Under the pieces are notes generated by a model that was not told the origin of the DNA, did not search any database, and worked only from the letters and a program-made list of their open reading frames with translations. A stretch of DNA of 64,000 nt, taken from assembly GCA_963798705.1 (NCBI GenBank), contig CAWCTW010000005.1, positions 372,001-436,000 of the forward strand, in the 5' to 3' direction. Origin of the DNA: AC-56 sp963798705 (GTDB taxonomy: Bacteria > Actinomycetota > Thermoleophilia > Solirubrobacterales > 70-9). The first letter of the stretch is position 1, and each line of letters starts with the position of its first letter. The translations under genes and the position numbers were made by a program. Of this stretch, positions 54,882 through 63,113 are shown piece after piece.

Positions 54882-55295
54882 TCAGCGCCGGAGTCCGCAC
54901 GACGAGTCGATCCGCAGCAGCCTCGCCAGGCGGTTGCGGTGTCCCGCCACCCACCGATAGGCGCGCTCGGTCGCGCCGGGGAAGGCCCGGAGCAGAGCGG
55001 CGAGCGGACGGCCCCCGGGGAGGGCGTCGAACAGCCGGGGGGCCGCCGCTCCGGCCGAGCGCACTTCTCCGTCCTCGACCAGGTGCCACGAATCGAGACG
55101 GCGCTCCGGCGCGATCGCCGCGAGGAGCCGGCCTCCCTCCTCGCTTTGGATCGCGACCGGGCGCAGCCGCCGGCGGCGATCCCAGGCGAGGATCTTGTCG
55201 AGCGACCACTTGCAGAACCCGCAGTCGCGGTCGTAGAGCACGGCCAGCTGATCCGGGCCTCTCACCCCGTGGGCTCTCCCAGGCGTGGTCTCCAC
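54882..55295 (-). CDS. DCC-family thiol-disulfide oxidoreductase (DUF393)
   Basis: 137 aa. The family-defining YDRDCGFCKW (CxxC in a thioredoxin-like fold) lies at residues 21-30. Function is a predicted redox role on unknown partners. GTG at 55295 is used; a GTG about 9 codons further in is also possible. Confidence 0.82.
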   Translation of the reverse strand: METTPGRAHGVRGPDQLAVLYDRDCGFCKWSLDKILAWDRRRRLRPVAIQSEEGGRLLAAIAPERRLDSWHLVEDGEVRSAGAAAPRLFDALPGGRPLAALLRAFPGATERAYRWVAGHRNRLARLLRIDSSCGLRR

Positions 55296-55481
55296 GAGCC
55301 CGGCCGCCCAGCCCTGTTGCTCGTCGGTTCGCAGGGTGCTGAACGGGCGCCACGCCGTGAACGGCCACGCCTACACGATGGCGAGACCGCAGACGAGGAT
55401 CGCACGGAGGAAGACGGCGACGACGGAAGCGCGTAGCGCGGTGGCCGGCGGCCCTGCATCGCGGGGGATTATCGCGCCGGG

Positions 55482-56360
55482 TCAGGTGCCGGACGCCGCG
55501 GTGGCGCGCCTGGCTCGAGCGCTCGCCGCCCGCAGCGTGTTCGCGAGCAGCATCGCGATCGTCATCGGCCCAACGCCTCCCGGCACCGGCGTGATCGCGC
55601 CCGCGATCTCCCTCGCCGCCTCGAAGTCGACGTCACCCACCAGGCCGTCGTCGGCGCGGTTCATACCGACGTCGATGACCGCGGCGCCCGGCTTGACCCA
55701 ATCGCCCTGCACGAGGCGCGGCGATCCGACGGCCGCCACCAAGACGTCGGCCCGGCGACAGACCGCCGCGAGGTCGCGAGTGCGGGAATGGCAGACGGTG
55801 ACCGTGGCGCTGGCGTTCAGCAACAGGCTCGCCAGCGGCCGGCCGACCAGGATCGAGCGGCCGACCACCACGGCGTCGACCCCCTGCATCCCCACGCCGG
55901 CGTGCCGCAGGAGCTCCATCACGCCCTGTGGCGTGCACGGCACGAGGCCGGGCCGCCCCTGCGCCAAGAGTCCGGCACTGCCGGCGGTCAGGCCGTCCAC
56001 GTCCTTCGCCGGATCGATCGCAGCGATGACGGCGTCCTGGTCGATCCCGTCCGGGAGCGGGAGCTGGACCAGGATCCCGTCGACGTCGTCGTCCGCGTTC
56101 AGCTCGGCTATGAGAGCAAGGAGCTCGGCCTCCGGTATCTCGGCATCCAGCCCGTGATGGATCGAGCGCATGCCGACCTCCTCGGTCTGCTTGCGCTTGT
56201 TGCCGACGTACACGTGCGAGGCGGGGTCGTCGCCCACCAGCACGGTGGCGAGGCCCGGGACGCCACCGTCTGGGGCGTCGGCGAACCGCTTCACCCCCTC
56301 GGCTACCCGCGAGCGGACCTCTGCCGCAACCGCCTTGCCGTCGATGATCGTCGCCGCCAT
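55482..56360 (-). CDS. folD: Methylenetetrahydrofolate dehydrogenase / cyclohydrolase
   Basis: Bifunctional one-carbon enzyme, 292 aa. YVGNKRKQTEEVGM (catalytic Lys), GILVQLPLP and the NADP site VVVGRSILVGRPLASLLL; GGVGPMTIAML near the end. The ATG overlaps the uvrD TGA as ATGA. Serine made via serA would be a one-carbon source. Confidence 0.95.
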   Translation of the reverse strand: MAATIIDGKAVAAEVRSRVAEGVKRFADAPDGGVPGLATVLVGDDPASHVYVGNKRKQTEEVGMRSIHHGLDAEIPEAELLALIAELNADDDVDGILVQLPLPDGIDQDAVIAAIDPAKDVDGLTAGSAGLLAQGRPGLVPCTPQGVMELLRHAGVGMQGVDAVVVGRSILVGRPLASLLLNASATVTVCHSRTRDLAAVCRRADVLVAAVGSPRLVQGDWVKPGAAVIDVGMNRADDGLVGDVDFEAAREIAGAITPVPGGVGPMTIAMLLANTLRAASARARRATAASGT

Positions 56361-58627
56361 CAGCTCGCCTTCTTGAGCGGCGCGTAGTCGGCCATGAGCT
56401 TGCGCTCCATGGCATCCCCGGCGAAGCGCACGACGATCACGCCCCCGGGCTCCACGCCGGTGACGACCCCCTCGCCGAAGGTGGCGTGGACGACGTCCGC
56501 CCCGACCTCGAACGCCAGCGGCACGGCGTGCGGCTGCGGGGGCTCGGGTCCGGCGAGACCGGCGCCCAGCGCCGCTCCCCGCGCCCAACCCGTGGGCGAG
56601 GCGGTCGTCTCGCGCTCGACGAGCGCGTCCGGGATCTCGGCGAGGAACCGGGACGGCAGGTTGTACCCGCGGCCGCCGTGCAGGCTGCGGCGCCGGGCGT
56701 AGGTCATGAAGAGCCGCTGCCTGGCCCGGGTCACCCCCACGTAGCAGAGACGGCGCTCCTCCTCGAGATTGCCCTCCTCGATCGAGCGCATGTGCGGGAA
56801 GACCCCCTCCTCGCAGCCGATCATGAACACGGCCTCGTACTCCAGGCCCTTGGCGTTGTGGAGAGTCATCAGCGTCGCGAGGCTCTCGTCGGTCTTCATC
56901 GAGTCCTGGTCCGTGTACAGCGAGATCTGCGCGAGAAACTCCTCCAGCGGGCGCACGTCGCTCGCCCCCTCGACGACCCGGTTGGCATCGAACTCCCCGG
57001 CAACTCCGACCAGCTCCTCGAGGTTCTCGACCCTCCCCTCGGCCTCGATCGTGCGCTCGGCCTGCAGCGCATCCACGTAGCCGGTCTCGCTGAGCACCGC
57101 CTCCAGCAGCTCGGCCACAGGGGTGGAGCCGTCCGCGGCATCGGCCCGCTGGCGCAGCGAGACCATCGCGTCACCGAATCGCCGCACCGCCTTCTGCGCC
57201 GACGGTCCCAGTGCCGGAACCCGCTCGGCCTCGCGCATGACGTCCCAGATGTCCTGGCCGGTGGTGTTGGCATGGGACAGCAGGCGCGCCTGGGTCGTGT
57301 CGCCGATGCCCCGCCGCGGCGAGTTGACGATCCGCGCGAACGACACCGAATCCGCCGGATTGGCGAGCAGGCTCAGGTAGGCAACGGCATCCTTGATCTC
57401 CGCCCGCTCGTAGAACTTGGTCCCGCCGATCACCTGGTACGGGATCTCGAAGCGCACCAGCGTGTCCTCGAGCACCCGGCTCTGGGCGTTGACGCGGTAG
57501 AACACGGCGATGCCCTCGCGAGGCACGCCATCGTCGGTGACGAGGCGCTCGACCTCCGACGCGACGTAGCGGGCCTCCGAGTGCTCGTCGTCGTGCTCGG
57601 CGATCGTCACCGGCTCGCCGCGGCCCGCATCAGTCCAAAGATGCTTCGGCTTCTGGTCGAGGTTGTGCGAGATGATCCCATTGGCCGCATCCAGGACCGT
57701 GCCGGTAGAGCGGTAGTTCTGCTCGAGCTTTACGACCGTCGTGTCAGGAAAGTCCCGCTCGAAGCCGAGGATGTTTTGGATGTCCGCGTGGCGAAAGCCG
57801 TAGATCGACTGGAAGTCGTCACCCACCACGAACAGGTTCCCGCCCGAACCCGGGTCAGCGTCATCGCCCGCAAGCAGTTGCAGCAGCCGATACTGCGCGC
57901 GATTGGTGTCCTGGTACTCGTCGACCAGGATCCACCTGAACGCCTTGCGGTAGCGCTCGCGGACGTCGGAGAACAGCTCCAGCAGATTGACGGTGCGGAC
58001 GAGCAGGTCGTCGAAGTCCATGGCGTTGGCCTCGAGCATTCGCCGCTCGTACAGGCGGTAGACGTCGGCGACGTTCTCCTCGAAGTAGGAGCTCTGGGCC
58101 TGGGCGTACGCCTCCGCGTCGACCAGTCGGCTCTTGGCGCTTGAGATCGCGTTCTTGATCGCGCGCGGCGGAAAGCGCTTCGGGTCGACGCCGGCCTCCT
58201 CGACGCAGCGCTTGACCATGCGCAGCGAGTCGGCCTCGTCGTAGATCGTGAAGGCGCGCTTGTAACCGAGGCGCTGGGCTTCGGTGCGCAGGATGCGCGC
58301 GCAGGCGGAGTGAAAGGTCATCACCCACATGACGCGCGAGACGCCTCCCACCAGCCGCTCGACGCGCTCCCGCATCTCCTGAGCCGCCTTGTTGGTGAAG
58401 GTGATCGCGAGGATCTCCGAGGGCAGGGCCTGCCCGGTCGCGAGCAGGTAGGCGATCCGGTAGGTGAGGACGCGCGTCTTCCCCGACCCGGCGCCGGCGA
58501 GCACGAGCAACGGCCCGTCGCCGTGCTCGACCGCCTCGCGCTGGGGCGGATTGAGCTCCGCGAGGAGCCGCTCGACCTGCGACGCGCCGGGGTCTACGCG
58601 GGCGCCGGGTGTCGTTTCGGTCGCCAC
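56360..58627 (-). CDS. UvrD/PcrA-like superfamily 1 DNA helicase
   Basis: 3'-5' helicase for repair and replication-fork processing; 755 aa. Walker A AGAGSGKT near 42-49, TFTNKAA, DEYQDTN (motif II), GDDFQSIYGFR (motif III), QNYRST (IV), TLMTLHNAKGLEYEAVFM (V) and YVGVTRARQRLF (VI). A C-terminal Tudor-like segment (GADVVHATFGEGVVTGVEPGG) is typical of PcrA. Start is GTG at 58627 with TATGCT (minus, 58639-58634) 6 nt before it; the longer upstream extension is rejected. Confidence 0.95.
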   Translation of the reverse strand: MATETTPGARVDPGASQVERLLAELNPPQREAVEHGDGPLLVLAGAGSGKTRVLTYRIAYLLATGQALPSEILAITFTNKAAQEMRERVERLVGGVSRVMWVMTFHSACARILRTEAQRLGYKRAFTIYDEADSLRMVKRCVEEAGVDPKRFPPRAIKNAISSAKSRLVDAEAYAQAQSSYFEENVADVYRLYERRMLEANAMDFDDLLVRTVNLLELFSDVRERYRKAFRWILVDEYQDTNRAQYRLLQLLAGDDADPGSGGNLFVVGDDFQSIYGFRHADIQNILGFERDFPDTTVVKLEQNYRSTGTVLDAANGIISHNLDQKPKHLWTDAGRGEPVTIAEHDDEHSEARYVASEVERLVTDDGVPREGIAVFYRVNAQSRVLEDTLVRFEIPYQVIGGTKFYERAEIKDAVAYLSLLANPADSVSFARIVNSPRRGIGDTTQARLLSHANTTGQDIWDVMREAERVPALGPSAQKAVRRFGDAMVSLRQRADAADGSTPVAELLEAVLSETGYVDALQAERTIEAEGRVENLEELVGVAGEFDANRVVEGASDVRPLEEFLAQISLYTDQDSMKTDESLATLMTLHNAKGLEYEAVFMIGCEEGVFPHMRSIEEGNLEEERRLCYVGVTRARQRLFMTYARRRSLHGGRGYNLPSRFLAEIPDALVERETTASPTGWARGAALGAGLAGPEPPQPHAVPLAFEVGADVVHATFGEGVVTGVEPGGVIVVRFAGDAMERKLMADYAPLKKAS

Positions 58628-58658
58628 GGGCCGAGCATAGCTACGGGCACGGCGGGCC

Positions 58659-59393
58659 CTAACCCCCGGCGGACGACGGGCCCCGCTTGGGCTTGAGCTC
58701 GCGCACCTCGCCCTCCGTGGGCTTGCCGTCGAGCTCGGCGATCCGCCCCTCGAGCTGGGCGATCCGCTCCGACAGCGACTTGATCGCGTCGGCGAGCGGA
58801 TCCGGCAGGTGGATCCAGTCGGCGTCGGGCCCATCGACCCTGCGCCCCTCGACGCGAACCGGGTGGCCCGGATTGCCGACCACGGTCGCGTCGGCGGGTA
58901 CGTCGGCGATCACGACCGAGTTGGCGCCGACCTTGGCGCTCTGGCCCACCGTGATCGGGCCGAGGAGCTTCGCGCCCGACCCGATCGTGACGTCGTCCTC
59001 GACCGTCGGGTGCCGCTTGCCGCGCTGAAAGCCGGTGCCGCCGAGCGTGACTCCCTGGTAGAGGGTCACCCGGTCGCCGATCTCCGCGGTCTCTCCGACC
59101 ACGACGCCGGCGCCGTGGTCGATGAAGAGCTCATCGCCGACCCGGGCGGCGGGATGGATCTCCACCCCCGTCACGGCCCGGCTCGCGTATGAGATCGCCA
59201 TCGGAACTACCGGAAGCCCGGCGTCGTGGAGGGCGTGGGCGACGCGATGGGCGAGGATCGCCTGCACCCCGGCCCAGTTCATGAGGATCTCCGTGGTACC
59301 CACCCCGCGGGCGGCCGGGTCGCGGTCGCGGGCCGAGGCCACGTCGGCGCGGACCTCGTGCGCCACTCGCCTGAGCGTGTTGAGCCCGAACAT
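58659..59393 (-). CDS. cysE: Serine O-acetyltransferase
   Basis: Acetylates serine for cysteine synthesis; 244 aa. The left-handed beta-helix core shows GVEIHPAARVGDELFIDHGAGVVVGETAEIGDRVTLYQGVTLGG and hexapeptide repeats. A charged C-terminal tail (about 195-244) with a coiled-coil-like stretch extends past the usual end that docks CysK. It follows cysK by 19 bp. Confidence 0.94.
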   Translation of the reverse strand: MFGLNTLRRVAHEVRADVASARDRDPAARGVGTTEILMNWAGVQAILAHRVAHALHDAGLPVVPMAISYASRAVTGVEIHPAARVGDELFIDHGAGVVVGETAEIGDRVTLYQGVTLGGTGFQRGKRHPTVEDDVTIGSGAKLLGPITVGQSAKVGANSVVIADVPADATVVGNPGHPVRVEGRRVDGPDADWIHLPDPLADAIKSLSERIAQLEGRIAELDGKPTEGEVRELKPKRGPSSAGG

Positions 59394-59412
59394 CCCGCAG
59401 AGCGTACGCCCG

Positions 59413-60387
59413 CTAACCCGCCGGCGCGAAGAAGGGCAGCGACATGTAGCGCTCGCCGCCGTCGGGCATGATCGCCACGATGCGCTTGCCCGCGAACTCG
59501 CGGCGGGACGCGAGCTCCAGGGCGGCGTCGATCGCGGCTCCCGCCGAGATCCCCGCCAGGAGGCCCTCCCGGCGGGCGGCCCCGCGGGCCCTCGCCAGCG
59601 CCGCCTCATCGGTCACCGAGATGATCTCGTCGATGACCGAGCGGTCAAGCACCTCGGGCACGAAGCCCGCCCCGATCCCCTGGATCTTGTGCGGCCCCGG
59701 GAGCGCACCGGAGAGCACGGCGGACGTCGCCGGCTCGACCGCGACGACGTGGACCGACGGCCGGCGCTCCTTCAGCACCTGTCCCACCCCCGTGATCGTG
59801 CCGCCGGTGCCGACACCGCAGACCACCGCATCCACCTCGCCGTCGAGATCGCGCCAGATCTCCTCGGCCGTGGTGCGCCTGTGGATCTCCGGATTTGCCG
59901 GGTTGTTGAACTGCTGCGGCATGAAACCGCCGCGCTCGGCGACGATCTTCTCCGCCAGCGTCACCGCCTCGTTCATCCCCCCCAGCGAGGGCGTCTCGTG
60001 GACCTCGGCGCCGTAGGTCCGCAGGAGCGCGGTCCGCTCCCTCGTCATGCCCTCCGGGAGCGTGAGCACCAGTTCGTAGCCCCGCGCCGCGCAGACCATC
60101 GCCAATGCGATCCCGGTGTTGCCGCTCGTGGGCTCGACGATCACCGAGCCGCCCGGCTCGATGAGCCCATCCCGCTCGGCCGCGTCGATCATCGCGACGC
60201 CGATCCGATCCTTCACCGACCCGCCCGGACCCAGGTACTCGAGCTTCACCACAACCTCCGCGCCCAGGCCATCGGTGAGCCGCCGCAGCGCGACCAGCGG
60301 CGTGTCACCGACCGTCTGCGACGCCTCCCGGGCGATCCGCGCGAGTCTTTCCGAGGTTCCCGACTCTGCCCCCACGATCGCGTTCAC
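59413..60387 (-). CDS. cysK: Cysteine synthase A (O-acetylserine sulfhydrylase)
   Basis: PLP enzyme making cysteine from O-acetylserine and sulfide; 324 aa. PLP lysine in GGSVKDRIG, PTSGNTGIALA, and the phosphate-binding GTGGTITGVG. GTG at 60387 is used, though a second GTG five codons in is possible. Forms a cysK-cysE pair, with an Rrf2-type regulator gene upstream on the same strand. Confidence 0.94.
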   Translation of the reverse strand: MNAIVGAESGTSERLARIAREASQTVGDTPLVALRRLTDGLGAEVVVKLEYLGPGGSVKDRIGVAMIDAAERDGLIEPGGSVIVEPTSGNTGIALAMVCAARGYELVLTLPEGMTRERTALLRTYGAEVHETPSLGGMNEAVTLAEKIVAERGGFMPQQFNNPANPEIHRRTTAEEIWRDLDGEVDAVVCGVGTGGTITGVGQVLKERRPSVHVVAVEPATSAVLSGALPGPHKIQGIGAGFVPEVLDRSVIDEIISVTDEAALARARGAARREGLLAGISAGAAIDAALELASRREFAGKRIVAIMPDGGERYMSLPFFAPAG

Positions 60388-60608
60388 GGTACCGCGTCGT
60401 CTGGATGACGGGCGAACCGACCGCCGCTGGCTGGCGAAGCGAGTGGAGAAGCACCCAGCGGAGGCGGTGGCCACGGCGGCGGACGACGACAACCCGCATC
60501 GGGGGGCTGCCTGGGGCCGCCCGCTGTGGCCGGACGTAGATCCCCCCCGCCGCGGGCGCGCTGGACGGTGCTGGCCTTTCTGAGTCGCCTCGAGGTCTGC
60601 GGCCCAGG
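60388..60608 (-). other. Intergenic region between rrf2-type gene and cysK
   Basis: 221 bp without a convincing gene, tRNA or palindrome. No clear promoter for cysK was found; it may be co-transcribed with the regulator upstream or use a weak promoter here. Confidence 0.4.
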
Positions 60609-61007
60609 TCAGATGTGGTACATCCCCGCGCCGGTCTCCTCGGACTCGCGGCGGGCGATGTCGGCGATCGTCGTCGAGCGGAAGACGTCGCGCAACGCCT
60701 CGACGCCCTCGGCCCAGATGCCGCCGGCCTCCTTGCCCTCCTGGCCCACCCGGCCGTCGAGCGCCTGGACGACCTCCAGCACGGTGATCTCCTGGGGCGG
60801 GCGCGCCAGTGTGTAGCCCCCCTTGACACCCCGGTGGCTCTGGAGAAGACCGTCTCGCCGCAGGGTGGTGAAGAGCTGCTCCAGGAACTGGACGGGCATC
60901 GCGCGGCGCTCGGCGACCTGCGCGATCGGGACGGGCCGATCGCCGGATCGCGCCAGCTCCGCGAGAGCGACGACGGCGTATCGGGACTTCGACGTGACCG
61001 AGATCAT
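60609..61007 (-). CDS. Rrf2-family regulator, CymR-like (no Fe-S cysteines)
   Basis: 132 aa winged-helix regulator. HTH near 28-50 (AQVAERRAMPVQFLEQLFTTLRRDGLL), followed by SHRGVKGGYTLARPPQEITVLEVVQALDG. There is no cysteine anywhere, so it cannot hold the Fe-S cluster of IscR or NsrR. CymR of Firmicutes is similar and works with CysK; here cysK and cysE follow, supporting control of cysteine synthesis. ATG at 61007 chosen; arms TTGTTGT / ACAACAA flank the promoter region just upstream. Confidence 0.85.
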   Translation of the reverse strand: MISVTSKSRYAVVALAELARSGDRPVPIAQVAERRAMPVQFLEQLFTTLRRDGLLQSHRGVKGGYTLARPPQEITVLEVVQALDGRVGQEGKEAGGIWAEGVEALRDVFRSTTIADIARRESEETGAGMYHI

Positions 61008-61013
61008 CAGCGG

Positions 61014-61045
61014 TTGTTGTACCGGAAGAAACGGCGACACAACAA
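61014..61045 (-). promoter_or_regulatory. Possible operator/promoter of the Rrf2-type gene
   Basis: TTGTTGT (61014-61020) and ACAACAA (61039-61045) are inverted repeats separated by 18 bp. On the minus strand, TTGTTG and TACAAC at about 61045-61040 and 61022-61017 could serve as -35 and -10 with about 17-18 bp spacing. Confidence 0.35.
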
Positions 61046-61189
61046 ACGGCCGCTCTTTCCGACTGGCCGCCTCACACGCCAGGCGACCGCCGCTAGGATG
61101 CCCGGGGCCGCCGTCCCGGGATCGAGTATTCGCGCCGCCCTGGCTTGCATCCACCTTCGAGATCGAGGCCGCCGGTCGGATTGAGGACC

Positions 61190-61807
61190 GTGAACACACG
61201 CTGCCTGGTCATAGACCCCCAACCCACCGTCCGGCTGGGTGTGCGCCAGGCGCTCGCGAATCGATACGAGGTCGACGAGGCCGAGACTGGCACCGGCGCG
61301 CTCGAGCTCCTGACGTCGATCGGCGATTTCGACGTCGTGATCGTTGACCTGTGCCGCAGCAACGTCGCCCGCCTCGACGAGGAGCTCCTCGGCACGGAGG
61401 CGATCAGGGCCCTCCACAAGGTCCAGCCCAGCCTCGGGATCGTGGCCCACGGCGCCCACCCCGAGCATCACGCCGCGACGGAGGCCATCAAGGCGGGCGC
61501 CACCGCGTACGTGGTCAAGAGCTCACCGGTCGAGTCGCTGAGCAACGCGGTCGACGCCGCGGCCGAGGCCGAGCGGTTCATCGACCCCGCCGCCAAGGGC
61601 ACTCGCGGCCGCCCCGCCCTGACCAGGCGCCAGCGCCAGATTCTGCAGCTTTACGCCGACGGCCAGTCGACGGCACGGATCGCGCGGCGCCTCGGCCTGA
61701 GCGCTGAGACGATCCGTACCCACACGAAGGCGATCCTCTCCCGCCTGAAGGCCCGTGGCCGGGCGCACGCGGTTGCGATCGCACTGCGCCACTCGCTGAT
61801 CGACTAG
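61190..61807 (+). CDS. LuxR-family response regulator
   Basis: 205 aa. Receiver domain with VIDPQP (acidic pocket at D9), phospho-acceptor D53 in VIVDL and conserved K110 in YVVKSS; LuxR HTH at about 140-200 (LTRRQRQILQLYADGQSTARIARRLGLSAETIRTHTKAILSRL). GTG start with TTGAGGACC as ribosome-binding site. No histidine kinase is adjacent. Convergent with an HDOD-LuxR gene, 33 bp apart. Confidence 0.9.
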   Translation: MNTRCLVIDPQPTVRLGVRQALANRYEVDEAETGTGALELLTSIGDFDVVIVDLCRSNVARLDEELLGTEAIRALHKVQPSLGIVAHGAHPEHHAATEAIKAGATAYVVKSSPVESLSNAVDAAAEAERFIDPAAKGTRGRPALTRRQRQILQLYADGQSTARIARRLGLSAETIRTHTKAILSRLKARGRAHAVAIALRHSLID

Positions 61808-61840
61808 TGGGGTGTCCTGGACCGGCAGGCGCCGGCCTCG

Positions 61841-63007
61841 CTACAGCCAGCCGTGCTCGTGGGCGATGAGCACGGCCTGCGCGCGGTCCACCGCGCCGAT
61901 CTTCCGGTACACGTTGTGCAGGTGGGTGCGGATGGTGCTGGCCGAGAGCGACAGCTCCTGCGCGATCTGCTTGTAGACCTTGCCGTCGGCGAGGCCCCGC
62001 AGGGCATCGACCTCGCGATCCGACAGGGGGCAGGGATCGGTGTTTCGCTTGAGAACCGCGCCCGCGTGCGGGAACTCGTAGAGCAGCGGCACCAGGCTCT
62101 CGCGATCGATGCCCAGCTGTCCGGCGGCCTGGACGATCGCGTCGGGCGGGACCGGGTCGCCGCTCGCGTAGTGGGCGATGAGGTCCGCGAGCCGGATCGC
62201 GGCGGCGTGGCCGGTCGCCTTCGGCGAGTGGTGGCGCTCGACCGCGGCGGCCACGCTCGGCGCGAGTGCCCACCGGCGAACCAGGACCGCCCCGACGAGC
62301 GCGTGGTCGATCCCGAGCTCATGCCGCTCGCGGCGGATGCGCTCGTCCGGGGTGGCGCGATGGTCTCCCGTGTCGGCGAGGGTGCCGTGCAGCTCGGCCA
62401 GCACCAGCCTCCCGACGTCGTGCAGGAGCGCGGCCACCGCGAGCTCGTCGCGGTCGGCGAGTCGCGCCAGCTCGGCGATCCGGTCGGCCGCGTGGCGCGT
62501 GGCGACGGCGTGGCGCCGGAAGCGCTCGTGGCGTTCAGACAGCGCGTTGGGGCGCTCGAAGGGGTCATAGGTTTCCACCCGCTCGACGATCAACCGTATC
62601 CGCTCGGTACTGAGCACCTCGACCGCCTGTCTTACGCCCCCCGTCTTGCCGTGCAGACGGCCGCCGGCGTTGGCAGCCCGCATCACCTGGATCGCCATCG
62701 CGGCATCCGATTCGATCGGCGCCGCGAGCTCGTCGCCGGAGGGGCTGGTCATGTCGCTTGCCCGCAGGAGACGACGGCGGGACTCGGCGAGCGCCGGGAG
62801 CGAGGAGACGGTGTCGAAGGCGGCGGCCAGGCGCTTGCCGCCCTGGCCCAGGCTGCGATCACGGCCGGTCGACGCAGGCTTTACCTTGGGCGAGGCCGAG
62901 GCTGGCTTGACCTTGGGCGCGGGGTGGTTACGGCTCGTTGACGACGCGGTGCGCCGTCCTGGCGGCCTCGTGCCCCTCTCCTTGGTGGCTGCACGTGTCA
63001 TGGGCAT
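61841..63007 (-). CDS. HDOD-domain protein with C-terminal LuxR HTH
   Basis: 388 aa. A basic Pro/Ala/Lys-rich N-terminus with a repeated PKVKPAS precedes an HDOD/HD-type domain (about 70-290: AMAIQVMRAANA, then AALLHDVGRLVLAELHG and VGAVLVRRWALAPSVAAAVERHHSP). A LuxR HTH ends the protein (LSDREVDALRGLADGKVYKQIAQELSLSASTIRTHLHNVYRKIGA). HDOD domains normally act in signalling without DNA binding; here the fusion suggests direct gene regulation. The ligand or partner is unknown. Confidence 0.87.
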   Translation of the reverse strand: MPMTRAATKERGTRPPGRRTASSTSRNHPAPKVKPASASPKVKPASTGRDRSLGQGGKRLAAAFDTVSSLPALAESRRRLLRASDMTSPSGDELAAPIESDAAMAIQVMRAANAGGRLHGKTGGVRQAVEVLSTERIRLIVERVETYDPFERPNALSERHERFRRHAVATRHAADRIAELARLADRDELAVAALLHDVGRLVLAELHGTLADTGDHRATPDERIRRERHELGIDHALVGAVLVRRWALAPSVAAAVERHHSPKATGHAAAIRLADLIAHYASGDPVPPDAIVQAAGQLGIDRESLVPLLYEFPHAGAVLKRNTDPCPLSDREVDALRGLADGKVYKQIAQELSLSASTIRTHLHNVYRKIGAVDRAQAVLIAHEHGWL

Positions 63008-63113
63008 CGTTACCCACCCCCTCCATCGGCAGCCAGGCCGTCGGGTTTAGCGATTGGGTGCAGATTCCCACCACATTTGCGATGGGGTCCAGGCCCCTGG
63101 TAGATGACTGGAA

